This document shows, piece after piece, positions 1-11,809 of a stretch of 64,000 nt of DNA. Numbering within the stretch: position 1 is the first letter of the stretch; each line of letters begins with the position of its first letter. The stretch comes from Coenobita brevimanus (taxonomy: Eukaryota > Arthropoda > Malacostraca > Decapoda > Coenobitidae): the NCBI GenBank assembly GCA_032717465.1, contig CM064665.1:23606088-23670087 (forward strand), written 5' to 3'. The position numbers and the translations under genes were made by a program. The notes under the pieces are model-generated. The model did no database searches. It was not told the origin of the DNA and worked only from the letters and a program-made list of their open reading frames with translations.

Positions 1-3000
1 CTTGCCAATCCCTTATGCTGACCAGTGTTCTAGGCTCTAATTTTAATTCCTCTGATGAAACTGTAATCTTACAAGGTGTAGGGAATAATTACTTCTCTGT
101 TCCTCTGTGCAGAGTGAATTTAGAGTCTGGTTTTGTTAATGGTTCTGTTATGGTTGGGTTGGTTGAGACACTCCCAATGTCAGGTGTAACTTTCTTACTT
201 GGAAATGATATTGGTGGAAGTCAAGTGTGTCCAGCTCCTCAGTTGTCTAGTGAGCCAGTGGCTGCGTCCCAGGATTGTGATGTCCCTGATGTGTTCCCTG
301 CATGTGCTGTCACTAGGGCTAAGTCTAAAGTTACTGGTGATTTAGAGGATAATGATGATGATGATGTTATCCTAGCTGACACTTTTCTTGCTAATTTGGA
401 CCACTCACCAGATGAGGCAGTACCCCGTAGTGTTGATAATTTGTCTCGTCAAGAGTTGGTTGAGTTGCAGGTTGCTGACCCTGAGTTGAAAGGTCTAGCT
501 AACTCTGCTTGCAGTGAGGAAGAGTCAGCTGGTGCTTCTACTTGTTATTATGTAAAGTCAGGAGTACTTATGAGGAAGTGGAGACCCCCAACAGCATCAG
601 CCGACTGTGAATGGGAGGTTGTACATCAAGTTGTCATCCCTCGTGTTTGTAGGCAGGATATCATTAGAGTGGCTCATGATTCCAGTTTGGCAGGACATCT
701 TGGAGTGAGGAAGACTGTGGCACGCATTTTGAAACACTTCTACTGGCCAGGTATCTTCAGGGATGTTTCCTGGTATTGTAAGTCTTGTCACACCTGTCAA
801 GTTGTGGGGAAGTGTAATCAGACCGAAAAGGTTGCACCTCTAGTTCCCATTCCTCCTTTTGAGGCGCCTTTCACCCGTGTGTTGGTGGATATTGTGGGCC
901 CTCTTCCTAAGACTTCTTCAGGATTTTCTTATGTGTTGACCATGATTGATATGGCTACTCGTTATCCTGAAGCCATTCCACTTAGAAATATTTCAGCAAA
1001 GAACGTGGTTAAGGAAATGCTAGGGTTCTTCACAAAGTTTGGTCTGCCCAAGGAGGTACAGTCAGACTCGGGAAGTAATTTCATGTCAAACGTTTTCAAA
1101 CAGTCTCTGAAAGAGTTGGGCATCACCCAGATCACGTCTTCAGCTTACCATCCCCAGACCCAGGGAGCGTTGGAGAGATATCATCAAACACTCAAATCGA
1201 TGCTCAAGAAATACTGTTTGGAACATCAGAAAGACTGGGATAAAGGTCTTCCATTCGTTGTGTTTGCCGCAAGAGAATCTCCAAATGAATCACTGGGCTT
1301 CTCACCTTTTGAACTACTGTTTGGCCATGAAGTAAGAGGACCCCTTAAGTTACTCAAGGAATGCTGGCTGTCGGAGGAAGATGACGTCAACCTGCTGGAG
1401 TATGTGATGAAGTTCAAAGAACGGCTGTCCACTGCTTTACAGCTGGCGAGAGAGAATTTAGGAGCTGCTCAGGAGAAGATGAAGACTTGGTATGACAAGA
1501 AGTCCAGGTTACGCCACTTTCAGCCAGGAGATCAGGTTTTGATTCTGCTACCAGTTCATGGGCAACCTCTTCAAGCCAAGTTTAGTGGCCCTTATTTCGT
1601 GGAGAAGAAACTCAGTGATGTCAGCTATGTCATCGCCACACCAGATCGTAGAAAGAGCAAGCAACTATGTCACATCAACATGCTAAAGTTATATCACAAG
1701 CGGGACGAAAATAATCCAGTCTGCACTGTAGCTGTTCCACCCGAGTCTGCAAGTGAAGCTCTCCCATGCAGTATGAGCCTGAGTGATAGTTTGGGGAAGA
1801 ATCCTGATATCATGAATGATCTCCAGACTAAGCTTTCTCATCTACCACCCAAGGAAAGGCAGGAGTTTTCGGCATTACTGCAGGAGTACCCGCAAGTGTT
1901 CCGTGCCACTCCAGGAAGAACCACTGTGTTGATGCATGATGTCGATGTTGAAGACGCAAAGCCAATTAAATTGCCTCCTTACCGTGTGAACCCATTGAAA
2001 GTTCCTCTCATCCAGAAGGAGCTTGGCTACCTGTTGGACCACAAGATGATTGAGCCCTGTCAGAGCGAGTGGAGTTCTCCTGTCACTCTAGTCCCTAAGC
2101 CAGGTGGGTCACAGAGGTTTTGCATCGACTACAGACGTGTTAATCAGATAACTAAAACAGACACTTACCCTCTCCCTCGTGTGGAAGATTGCATAGACAA
2201 GATCGGAAAGGCTAGGTACATAAGTAAGTTTGATTTGTTAAAGGGATACTGGCAAGTACCTATGACTGAACGTGCTAGGGAGATCTCATGTTTTGTAACA
2301 CTAGGAAAGGCTTTTGCATGTTCTGTAATGCCGTATGGTATGAAGAATGCACCAGCCACATTTCAGAAGCTCATGAATGTTGTAACAGAGGGTTTGGCAG
2401 GGTGTGTTGTTTATATTGATGATGTATTAATCTTCAGTGACAACTGGAAAGATCACCTATGCCATGTCAGTAAATTTCTTGACCGTTTAGTTCATGCTAA
2501 TCTTGTAGCTAATTTATCAAAGTGTGAGTTTGGTCAAGCTAAAGTTCATTACCTTGGGTATGTAATTGGTGATGGACATGTTGCACCACCAGGAGCTAAG
2601 GTTCAGGTTATAAGTGATCTTCCCAGACCTAAAAGTAGGAAAGAGCTACAAAGATTTTTGGGAATAGTAGGTTATTACAGGAGATTTGTTCTTAACTTTT
2701 CTATTCTTGTATCACCACTTACAGACCTACTGAAAAAGGGAGTTGAATTTGTCTGGACCGATAACTGTGAATCCTCTTTCAACAAACTTAAAGCTATTCT
2801 ATTAAGTCAGCCAGTGCTCGCTACTCCAAATTTTGCTAAGCCTTTTAAGATGGCTGTTGATGCAAGTGATACAGGAGCTGGGGCTGTTTTGCTGCAAGAG
2901 GATGATCAGGGTATTGAACATCCTGTATCTTATTACAGTAAGAAGTTCACTCCACCTCAAAAGAACTACTCAGCTATTGAGAAAGAGCTTTTGGCCTTGA

Positions 3001-3215
3001 TTTTGGGTTTACAGCATTTTTCATTTTATTTGTGTTCTGGTTTTGACCCCATAGTCATTTATACCGATCATAACCCACTGAAATTCCTTAGTAAGTTTAA
3101 AGATAAAAATCAGAGATTGACAAGATGGAGTCTACTTCTTCAGGAGTATTCATTAGACATACAACATGTCAAGGGGAAAGAAAATGTTATTGCAGATTGC
3201 TTATCTAGACTTTAG
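1..3215 (+). CDS. Partial Gag-Pol polyprotein (C-terminal 1070 residues), LTR retrotransposon copy 1
   Basis: This is an open reading frame that enters from the left edge (first complete codon at base 3) and stops at TAG 3213-3215. The ATG at 15 is internal and is not the true start. Domain order is: end of the protease region; integrase with an H2C2 zinc motif (AGHLGVRKT through CKSCHTC); the DDE core (LVDIVGPL, then QSDSG at about 1065, then ALERYH); a GPY/F-like module (FSGPYFVEKK); reverse transcriptase with YIDD at 2412-2423; and RNase H (DASDTGAGAV, YTDHNPL), ending ADCLSRL. Integrase therefore precedes RT. The arginine usual after the second integrase aspartate (SDRG in copy 2) is serine here. 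No stop or frameshift is seen in the visible part, so this copy may also be coding-competent. Function is replication and integration of the element. Confidence 0.93.
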   Translation, partial: CQSLMLTSVLGSNFNSSDETVILQGVGNNYFSVPLCRVNLESGFVNGSVMVGLVETLPMSGVTFLLGNDIGGSQVCPAPQLSSEPVAASQDCDVPDVFPACAVTRAKSKVTGDLEDNDDDDVILADTFLANLDHSPDEAVPRSVDNLSRQELVELQVADPELKGLANSACSEEESAGASTCYYVKSGVLMRKWRPPTASADCEWEVVHQVVIPRVCRQDIIRVAHDSSLAGHLGVRKTVARILKHFYWPGIFRDVSWYCKSCHTCQVVGKCNQTEKVAPLVPIPPFEAPFTRVLVDIVGPLPKTSSGFSYVLTMIDMATRYPEAIPLRNISAKNVVKEMLGFFTKFGLPKEVQSDSGSNFMSNVFKQSLKELGITQITSSAYHPQTQGALERYHQTLKSMLKKYCLEHQKDWDKGLPFVVFAARESPNESLGFSPFELLFGHEVRGPLKLLKECWLSEEDDVNLLEYVMKFKERLSTALQLARENLGAAQEKMKTWYDKKSRLRHFQPGDQVLILLPVHGQPLQAKFSGPYFVEKKLSDVSYVIATPDRRKSKQLCHINMLKLYHKRDENNPVCTVAVPPESASEALPCSMSLSDSLGKNPDIMNDLQTKLSHLPPKERQEFSALLQEYPQVFRATPGRTTVLMHDVDVEDAKPIKLPPYRVNPLKVPLIQKELGYLLDHKMIEPCQSEWSSPVTLVPKPGGSQRFCIDYRRVNQITKTDTYPLPRVEDCIDKIGKARYISKFDLLKGYWQVPMTERAREISCFVTLGKAFACSVMPYGMKNAPATFQKLMNVVTEGLAGCVVYIDDVLIFSDNWKDHLCHVSKFLDRLVHANLVANLSKCEFGQAKVHYLGYVIGDGHVAPPGAKVQVISDLPRPKSRKELQRFLGIVGYYRRFVLNFSILVSPLTDLLKKGVEFVWTDNCESSFNKLKAILLSQPVLATPNFAKPFKMAVDASDTGAGAVLLQEDDQGIEHPVSYYSKKFTPPQKNYSAIEKELLALILGLQHFSFYLCSGFDPIVIYTDHNPLKFLSKFKDKNQRLTRWSLLLQEYSLDIQHVKGKENVIADCLSRL

Positions 3216-3276
3216 ACAGATTGTTTTAGAGTAATAAGAAATTTCCTTTGTAAATTTCTTTTTCTTTGTGGGGAGG

Positions 3277-4060
3277 TGTTACATAGCCTATGATTTCATC
3301 ATCCTTTGTGTAATTTTAACGCACAGTTGCTGCATGTTTGATCACGAGCGTGTTCTGCCTCAGTCCCCCCCTTCTACCGTTATAGTAGAGTAAGTCGTTC
3401 TCTCTGTTATACTTTGCGGGATTTGCAGCTCTCTGTCCCCATGGCTTCATTTGCGCGTCCCTCTTACAAGTTGTATCAAGCTCTGCCAGCCCCTATATAA
3501 TGAGCTCAGTCTCTGCATCATTGCCACTTAGATCTGCTCCTCATTTTGTTCACATCTCTGTCCTCCCCTGTACAGATATTATTATTGTGAGTGCTCAAGA
3601 AATCTCCAAACATCTAGCAGCTGTGTGTAATTTGAGTATAACTGTTGTTGCATTTTTTCTTGTACTGTATAGCATAAGTTTAATTTGTAGGCCTAGTGAA
3701 GTTTTTGTAATTCGTGTGGGGTTCTTTATGTCAGTCATTTTTTATAATAGTTTGTATCTGTAATTATTTATCTGGCATTCACTGAGTATTATCTGGTATC
3801 TCATTTTATCAGGGCTGACTTAGATAAATTTACTCTTGCTAATTTCGTGTTAATAGAGGCTATTGCAGTTAACCATATATTTAACCTGTTTTTGCCATTA
3901 CATTATCCTTATGAGTCCTGAATGTTTTGTTGTTAATTTAAGCATTAAACTTTAACTTGTAATTTTACCTAACTCTTTTGTTTTGAACCTGGAACTTTAC
4001 GGGACAGTAGTGACTCTTCGTATTCTCACTTAAAGTGTACATTATCTTTCTCTGTTTCGT

Positions 4061-4064
<4 letters not shown>
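3277..4064 (+). repeat. 3' LTR of retrotransposon copy 1 (788 bp)
   Basis: It begins TGTTAC directly after a purine tract (GGGGAGG) and ends GTAACA, giving a 6-bp terminal inverted repeat. It is 4 bp shorter than the LTRs of copy 2, with several substitutions and small indels, for example CACAGTTGCTG here against CACAGTATGCTG there. A TATATAA box lies at 3494-3500 and an ATTAAA signal at about 3944. An 87-codon open frame inside it (3500-3763) has counterparts in the other LTRs but is not a plausible gene. Confidence 0.93.
3494..3500 (+). promoter_or_regulatory. TATA box of LTR, copy 1
   Basis: TATATAA is followed by GAGCTCAGTC, which resembles an arthropod initiator (TCAGT). The same arrangement is conserved in all three LTRs of the window, which supports a promoter role for the 5' LTRs. 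In this 3' LTR it would at most drive the flanking DNA. Confidence 0.6.

Positions 4065-4101
<37 letters not shown>
4065..4101. repeat. (AT)n microsatellite at the 3' LTR junction
   Basis: Pure AT dinucleotides directly abut the end of the LTR. The element either inserted into an existing AT tract, or the tract expanded from the target site. Confidence 0.9.
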
Positions 4102-4103
<2 letters not shown>

Positions 4104-4559
4104 CGGTACTGCATTAAACTGCTACTGTCTCTTATTATTTACCTTTGTATTCTCACTGTTACCTCATTCGTTTAACAATAATACTATGTAAAGAAAAATT
4201 ACGGCTCTCAAATGGAAAACCCAAAAAAGCAAACTTTAAAAATTATTGCTCCCCAAAATATTAAGAAGTATCAAAAATGTTTGTTACCACATGGGTTTTT
4301 GCCTTTGGCCGCCTGGCTGGCTTGCGGCCGTGGACGAAAAAGTTAATATCTGGCCGTGCCGATGACAAGTGCAGAAGGTAAATATTGAACGTCATATTGG
4401 TTTACTTCAGCACGAGCGCCAGCCAACTGGTTTTGCCAGAAATAAAAACAATATGGTAAGACAACTGTGTTTCTCCACTTAGTCGTCAAACAATGAACGA
4501 AGACGGTAGTTTACGGGCAATGTTCTTGTGGTGTTAGTGGTTATGTTAGCCGTGATGAC
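4102..4559. other. No recognisable gene
   Basis: This is unique-looking AT-rich sequence with no long open frame and no family resemblance that I can see. Confidence 0.6.
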
Positions 4560-4814
4560 AATGGGAATGGTATTAGTTCATCCATCACTCGATCCATCCA
4601 TCCACTGGTTATCCATCCACCAATCCACCCACTCTTGCACCAGTCCATTCGTCTATCCATCTATCTTTCAAACCATTCATTCATCCATCTATCATCCAAA
4701 CCATCCATTCATCCATCTATCCTCCCATTAGTCCATCGCTTCTTCCATCCATCATCCCATCCACCAATATCTCCATCATTCTACCTATCAGTCCTTCCTT
4801 CCTTCAACATTCTC

Positions 4815-4856
<42 letters not shown>
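4560..4856 (+). repeat. ATCC-type minisatellite followed by (TC)n
   Basis: Degenerate TCCATCCATC / CCATCTATC units run for about 240 bases, followed by CTGTCTGTC and a pure (TC)n tract at about 4826-4856. Short open frames across it (Ser/His/Pro-rich) are products of the repeat and not genes. Confidence 0.85.
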
Positions 4857-4858
<2 letters not shown>

Positions 4859-5079
4859 TATGAAGTAAGATAGGATCTAGACACAAAGAAAGAAAAAAAT
4901 ACGAAAATGGGAGGATCCTCAACAGCAGGTTCACGGTTCAGTTATACAAATGTCCCTCAGTTCCCTCCTAATTACTTGAATGGATGGCTGTGGAGTGGGG
5001 GAAAAGGCCAGCTCCAGTCAGCAGTTCATCAAATTGTCCCTTCCAGATGAGCCTGGAACAACCACCACCTCCACCACCT

Positions 5080-5110
<31 letters not shown>

Positions 5111-6360
5111 CAATAACTGACAGAATGCAAATAATCCATCAACAGACTCATATATCCACATCACCCACAGTAATATCCCTGAACAGTATTTCAGAATGTA
5201 ATGCATATGTCAGATGTAAGTCAGCAAAAAAGTCATCTTTTATCACGTGTCTCTGACAAAACATTCTTCTGCTCATGCAATCATTTTATATACTGATCAA
5301 AACAATACACATAGACTTTAAAACAGAATCTATATTCCAGATGGATTCCACCACACAGATCACCCTCCAGCATATTCCTCCTTCCTCACCATTATAGTTG
5401 CAATGCAATCCTCGTTGCTAACAATATCATTTATTCCTCGAGCGTATTTCAGAACGAAGTCCATATTCCACTAGTATTTCTCCACACTATACATCTGCTC
5501 AAGTAATCTATCAATATTTTTACAGCACTAACCTCATCTCTAAGCGTCCTATATACGACTCATTCTAAATAATGTATTTCAATAATGTAATCCATACTCC
5601 ACATATACTCCAGTGCACAAGCATACTACCACCATATGTCTCTCTCAAGGAAACAAGCATCTGAAATGATGCAGTCCGTCCATATATTTAAAACACTAAT
5701 TGAATTTTATCTATTTTACATTTCAGTCATCCGATAGCAAGAACGTATTTGACAATGTAAGCTGTCCTCTAATTGCATTCCAGCATATAAGTCACCCTGC
5801 AACAGATGCTCCCTTCGCCATCAATATATTCACAGCATTAGCCTCAAGATTGTATTGCAAAAAAAAAAGTACTATATATGCCAAATAATTCCAGTATGCA
5901 TCTCATCCTATTACCAATACATCCCCTCTTCTCCCGGCAGCCAAATCTCCGTCTTCCCCTCTTCTTCCTGCCTTCCAGCTCACCGGTACAGCGAAATAAT
6001 AATGTCTCAAGGGAAGATCCAAGGGAGTGAAGGGTGAACATAAAGGGAAACATATAATAAAGATCTAAAATATGGAAACGATACTGCAAGGACGGACAGA
6101 GAACGAAGGGAGCTGTGCAACATGTTAAACTCTGTCTCAAGTGCGTCTTTTCCTACTCATAGAAGAACAAGGAAGGATTAGATATTGCTTTTCAACTCTT
6201 TTACAAAGGGGGTCTTTTCTACGCTTCAGATGATCCTGTGAAGTTAGCAGGAGTAAAGTAAATAATGCCATCAACATATTAAGCCCTTCAGATTGCAGGA
6301 CTCCTCTGTATCATATTCTTGCTATCTACACACAACTTTCCTACTTTTCAGTGATCTCAA
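4857..6360. other. No recognisable gene; short ACC/ACA repeat
   Basis: A (CACCTC)/(CACCAC)/(ACA) tract lies at about 5060-5118 and gives a proline-rich open frame that is a repeat artefact. The rest is unassigned non-coding DNA. Confidence 0.55.
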
Positions 6361-6640
6361 AGAAGTTTAATGTAGCCTTCATTAATCCCTTTAGTACGAA
6401 AGGTCTTTCCTCTTGTTTCAAGGGAGTACAGCTGAACTACTAACTAGTCGTTATCATATTAAACGTTCAGCCGGGAAAAGTCACCTCAGTAATTTTCTTG
6501 TTTCCAAACGACTTTATACTGATTGGGTGAGATGTTACAAACAGAAGGGATAAAATATAGCTTTCGTTAACCCCGTCTTTACGGAAGGTCCTTCCTAAGC
6601 TGAATTCACTCCCCTGGAACTAGCAAGAATTAACAAAAAA
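6361..6640 (+). repeat. Two units of a dispersed satellite-like repeat
   Basis: Two related units (about 6365-6430 and 6551-6635) share AATCCCTTTAGTACGAAAGG / AACCCCGTCTTTACGGAAGG followed by TCYTTCCT, then CTAGCAAGAATTAAC in the second unit. Related units recur at about 10130, 11140, 36480, 38360, 59600 and 60200, all in the same orientation. The family is not known to me. Confidence 0.6.
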
Positions 6641-9266
6641 TAAGACCTTATAATACGTATTACAGCGGCTGGCTAGCACATGCCTGACATGGGCGAGCTC
6701 TCTACTATGGGCGAGCTCTCTACTATGCACGTTGAAGTAATGTTTTACGGGTCCTGAGGAGCAAGTAATACGTAGGGCCGAGGAACATCGCATTCTGTCA
6801 CTGGAGCTTGAGTCGTCCCCACTCAGTGGGTCACTCATGAGTTTTGGTGTGGAAGGCTTAGGAGCGCAGTCTGAGGAATGCGTGTGGAAACTATGATGTA
6901 GTAGTTGTGTCTGGGAAGCGAGTCTGACCTTATCAGGGTGAGAATCTAAGAAGAGCATATTGCTGCACCCTCTTAAATGTCCATACTGAGTAAATCAGTC
7001 AGGAGAATAGGAAGGCGCACGCTCTGTTAATTCGATCACCGAAGTATTCAGTTTGAAGATGTTAAGAAGACAATAGCCGCAGACATATAAGAATCTGCAC
7101 AACTGGGAAGCGATGACGTAAATTCTAGCATTATCCCTGCGTCAGTTACCTCTTGTTTGATACACAAGAAGAGAATGGAACATGACGATCAGGGTTCCGG
7201 TTATTCCGATCCAGTCTAAAAGGCAATCGTATGGCCACACTTGAGCTATTATACTCTCTTCGATGTAATATATACATCTTGTTGGTCGTGTCTAACAACA
7301 GGCTAGTAACGATATAGCTATCAGTTCTGCCCGATACTTAATAATTTTAAAAACTGATAAACCTTTGGACAATAATCGCATTGACCTGTAAACGGAAGCT
7401 CTGATGAGGAGGACGCACATGGTGGCGCTCTGTAAGCAGAGTGGAGCTATGGAGTTGGTCCAAGATTGGTGAGGCGCTATCTACCACAAGGAGACACCGG
7501 TTCTCTACACGTTGTATGTACTATACTGTACCTTATGGATGGCCCCACAAAAGCAGTTGCTTACATTGGTCAACGGCTCCGCTCGGCCAGAAAGACAGAG
7601 GTTAAGCAATACCTACAGCAACAACACGTAAAGGGAAGTACAATACCATTTATATTTCATGCTGAAAATCATCAACCATCATCATACTCCCTCTTTCAGC
7701 TCAGTTGCAGTTATCTCCATTTGTTTTTCTTGTAGAAAATAAGATAAGAAGGAAAGTATATCACTAGCTGAGAGCAAAATAATGTAAAGAAAGAGGCTAC
7801 ATACTATTGGAGTAACCATTTGGCCTGTGTGGCTAAGAACAAGTCCTGTTTAATCACATTAGCTAGAAGCGGAAAGGAAATTATACTCACGGTGTGCAGA
7901 GAGAGAGAAGACGTGGGTGGAAAATAAGAACATGACATTGCAGCAAAATTCTGGTAATACTGCGAGGGACGGGAAGACAGCGTAAGAGCAGCGAGTGAGG
8001 GGCCGGACGAGGAGAAAAAAATATAATATAAGGAAAGCCAATGTAAGAAGGAACAAAAGACGGGCCAGAGACGAATAGATAGATAGATACGAGTAGGTAT
8101 AGTCGCTTCACTACAATGTTGCCTTTATATTTTGTTCTTGCTTTAACTCAATGTTTTTATGGGAGAGAGAGAAGAGTAATAAACAGAAGAAGCCAATGGA
8201 AGGAAATGAAAAATTCTGCTTCCTTGTACAAACAAGAAACAGAAAAACTCAAGACATGAAAAATGAAGACGATCCAAAACGAGAGCAAGGATCAAGACAA
8301 GTATGAAAAAAAAAAGAAAGTTTCAACTGAATGACGTAAGCCATAGCATGCTAGTACAAGCTCACTGTTTGTTGACTGTTCATAAGAAACATACTCAGTG
8401 TGATATAGATATTATTTTTTCTCCTACTGATTCAGTCAACCTGTTACTGTGGTTGTGGTCAAGTGGCTAGAAAAGTTGTCTGGTGATAGAAGGACAAGAA
8501 TTCAGTTTCAGGATGAGGTAGAAACAATCTGATACGAATTTTGCTGAAACGGACGTTACTGATCCTGAACAAATCTCAGAGACATGTCATAGAAACAACC
8601 TCTTTGAAACCATCACACCAGTCCCGAATGAGACAGCTCTAGCATGTACTCAGTATGGACGGTGCGTAGTAGCCCTGAAATGGCGACATGTGAGGGGTGT
8701 GTTGGGTAGGTAAACTGTTAGGACTTAGGGAACTGGCTGTCGAGTGTATGTGGAGACACTGAAAATAATAATAATAATGTAGCAGGTGCTAAGACCACTG
8801 ATGATGAGTACCCACACCCCCACACCCCAAAAAAGCAGAAAATTACTTGATATATATCCTGGTTAATTAAGATGTGTTAGATATATAATAATCTAGTGGT
8901 GGCAAGAGTATACCGTAAAGCCATCATACTTAAGAGGTTACGTGAGAAATGTAGGAAATATGAACATCTTTGTATTGGACATTCCATGACCACTTTCCCA
9001 GCCAAAAGCAGACAGTTCTATTCAGCTAAGTGTTAACATAGGAGACTGTGAATGTTAATACTGCCACAATGCCCCTTTTTATGTCGAGATAAAACGTGTT
9101 CTATTCCAGCAAACACCAGATAATTTCAGTCAGCTGAGAAGGAATGACACAAGCTTCAGTGTTAAAGAAATCCCCTAAAAGAATAGAAGCCCCAGAGGAG
9201 GACGAGGAACACAGTAAGCATAAAACCGTCTGGTGTTAGGAAATATGCAGCGACGTCATGAAACAT
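6641..9266. other. No recognisable gene
   Basis: There is no convincing open frame or transposon terminus. A weak tRNA-A-box-like stretch at about 8455 and an (AAT)n tail at about 8763 are too degraded to call a SINE. A fragment AATCTAGTGGTGGCAAGAGT near 8890 resembles part of the dispersed repeat described at 6361. Confidence 0.5.
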
Positions 9267-9526
9267 AAAAAAAAAAAAAAAAAAAAAAAATTAAAGATGC
9301 CAGATAAAGAAAGAGAAGGAGGGACGAGTACGATGAATAAAAGAGGCATAACATAGCCTTGTGATGACAAGAAAAAAAAAAAAGACGGACGTCAAAATGT
9401 GAGGAAAGTATTAAAGACGCAAGCTAAGGCTGGAGAAGAGAAGAGAAGAAAGAAGAAAAAGAAGTGAGGAAGTTGGTGATCCAGAAGGAGAGTGAAGACA
9501 GATAGCCGGTAATGGAACACTTAACC

Positions 9527-9591
<65 letters not shown>
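9267..9591. repeat. Poly(A) tract and long (GA)n microsatellite
   Basis: Poly(A) at about 9267-9290, a second A-run near 9371 and (GA)n at about 9531-9591. Open frames of alternating Arg-Glu or Ser-Leu over this stretch are repeat artefacts. Confidence 0.85.
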
Positions 9592-9594
<3 letters not shown>

Positions 9595-11510
9595 AACAGC
9601 TGGAGGGAAAGGGAGGGGAGGGGAGGGAGAAGAGAGGGATGCATCACATCAAACTCATGAAGACAACACTGAAAAGTGGTTTGGCGAGAGAGATGGAGGG
9701 GAAGACTAGGGGGTCGGAAGATCTAATGGAAGGAGGACGGGAAAGACTGGATGAATTAAAGAAACGATGCGATACCCTACTGACATAAAAAAGAGAATAT
9801 GAATTGGTATGAAAGCCGTTGTTGACATGGTATGGTAAATCATCTTCCGGATATATTACTACGACCAAGTGCGTGAAGGTGAAAGCTCTTAATTTTCAAC
9901 CATCATCTACCAAACACTTGTAAGTGTCATATGTGATCAGCCGAACGCATTTCAGAGTGTGGTTAACTGATGTGTAGTAAGGTCTGGCACGTTCCATTAT
10001 GTTTACGTTTTTCATAACAGTTATCGTCAAAACTGGTTACTTCTCCATACTTTTGTGCTCTCAGTTTTTATAATACGGCCCTTGTCTTTTACATTCCATA
10101 CATCCTTTATTGCAGGATTGAACCTATTGCTAAGAGAAGCTGGTATTCAAACTTAATCCTTCGATGACGAAAGGTTTTCCTGTGTCAAGTAGAAAATTGA
10201 CTGACATAAAGCATAGAAAAACTCTTGAGTAGACAGCCGCAACTTACTGGTAAATATTTCCCTTTGGTGGTCAAGTATGACAGGGAAACGGGTATGTGTA
10301 AGGGGACAGTTACATGTGACTGCTGAAGGTTGCACTGGCTGTTTGTGTGAAAGGGACGTGTTCCATTTGGCCTTAGCGAGGTTGCTGTGGTTCATTCACC
10401 TTTTCTGGACAGAGATTTTATTAATTAATTAATTTATTTATTTATTTTTAAGATTACTTCATGCAATTCCGCGTAGAATAAGCCAGTATTACGGCTCTAC
10501 ATCATTTCCGCAGCATATCTCATAAAAGGCACCATATTTTGTTGTTTGTCTCTTTGTTACGTACTGAGTTCAAGGTGGATAGATGAATATTTTATGCAAG
10601 TTAAAGTGGAAAGAGTATGGTATCTCTTCCTGTGGTTTATTTGGCGTACGACATCTTACATACTTGAACACGGTGACGCCTTGTTTGTTTTATTCATGGT
10701 ATTTTCATCTTACTTCATTGAACTCAGGAGAGGCTTTTCAGACTGGAAGGTTATGTGTAGTCTTCATTTACTACTCTTCTTCGTTAATCCTTTACTCTGT
10801 TGAAAAAAATCATGTGGAGGAGGCAGAACCTATCAACGAATTTATCGTAGTGGTGGAATTAATATCGTATGTTATTTATGACAAAGCAACGTCAGCAGAG
10901 TTTGCAGAGATACCTCGTACACTGGCAAATACAGAGGTGGCAGAAAACCTGCTTAGCCCACGAGAACACAGTTCAGAGTTTGTATCAGTGATCAGTATGA
11001 ATTGACAGCATGCCAACACATGCTGGCAGACGGAATGACAAGCCACCAGCACCTAAGCACCACGTCAAGTATGTCAGTCCCATGACGTTTATTTCACTTA
11101 ACACTTGATATCTCCCGACGAGTCTACTCAACTTGGGAAAGATTTATCAAACTGAAGGGACTAGATACAGGAGTTCATCAGTCTCTTGAACACGAGATCT
11201 TTCCTAAGCGAAATTTAACCAACTGAAGACAGCAAGAATAATATGCAAAGTTGACTACGGTGTCAAAATTTAAACTCAAAAGTCTCGCTTAAATAAATGA
11301 AACTCTGAAGACGTTGGGGCACCGAAGGGAAGAATGTCAGGAGGAGCACAGAGGAGGTGGAAGGAGACGCTACTGACACTACTGGTATGTGAGACGCAAT
11401 GACTAAAGCTGAGGCAAAGTTCTGCTGTAAAATAAAGACAAAGAGACAGAGCGGATGAAAAATGCTTTAGAAAGGAAGTAGCCCGTCAGCAGGCAGAGGA
11501 TCGGAAATAG

Positions 11511-11514
<4 letters not shown>
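9592..11514. other. No recognisable gene; two copies of the dispersed repeat
   Basis: Units of the dispersed satellite-like repeat are visible at about 10130-10200 (CGATGACGAAAGGTTTTCC) and 11140-11245 (ATCTTTCCTAAGCGAAATTT, then CAGCAAGAATAATATGC). Open frames of 85 and 140 codons at 10546-11005 overlap each other in different frames and lack any motif, so they are not called as genes. Confidence 0.5.

Positions 11515-11548
<34 letters not shown>
11515..11548. repeat. (GA)n microsatellite
   Basis: Pure GA dinucleotides. Confidence 0.85.
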
Positions 11549-11551
<3 letters not shown>

Positions 11552-11809
11552 AGGACGTATACTACTTCATTTGGAGTACGTGAAGTCGTTAACCAACTAA
11601 ATATTCAGCAATACTTATGGTTTTAAGGTTGTTTCTTATTCATTATGCATGAAACATAGCTAAACCATAGTCTGCCTGCCACATGTTATAGATGAAAACC
11701 TTTCTGGCGTAAGGCATATAAAACTGTGTGAATTTAGCTTTTTTTTTTTTTCTTTTTTATCTGAAACGGTTGATTCTTTTGGACGTCAGTTGAGTAGGTG
11801 GACACAGTG

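Larger units (their letters stand above)
1..4064 (+). mobile_element. Ty3/Gypsy-type LTR retrotransposon, copy 1 (5' part outside window)
   Basis: The window opens inside the pol region of an LTR element. Base 1 corresponds to base 19489 of the complete copy at 17232-23556, just after the protease DTG codons. The visible part runs through integrase, reverse transcriptase and RNase H, a purine-rich tract and the 3' LTR. It is almost identical to copy 2 at DNA level, with scattered substitutions and small LTR indels, so the two are separate insertions of one family in the same orientation about 13 kb apart. The 3' end at CGTAACA runs straight into an (AT)n tract. The 5' target duplication cannot be checked because the 5' LTR is off-window. 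Confidence 0.95.

Noticed and set aside
3276..3763. Envelope-like gene downstream of pol in the LTR element
   Set aside because: Only about 60 bases separate the pol stop from the 3' LTR in both copies, so there is no room for a third gene.
4984..5256. Proline-rich 90-codon open frame
   Set aside because: The proline run comes from a CACCTC/CACCAC repeat and the surroundings lack coding character.
8455..8785. tRNA-derived SINE
   Set aside because: There is an A-box-like GTGGTCAAGTGGCTAGA and an (AAT)n tail, but no credible B-box, so the call was not supported.
10546..11005. Two overlapping open frames of 85 and 140 codons
   Set aside because: Neither has a recognisable motif, composition is that of AT-rich DNA, and they compete for the same bases in different frames.
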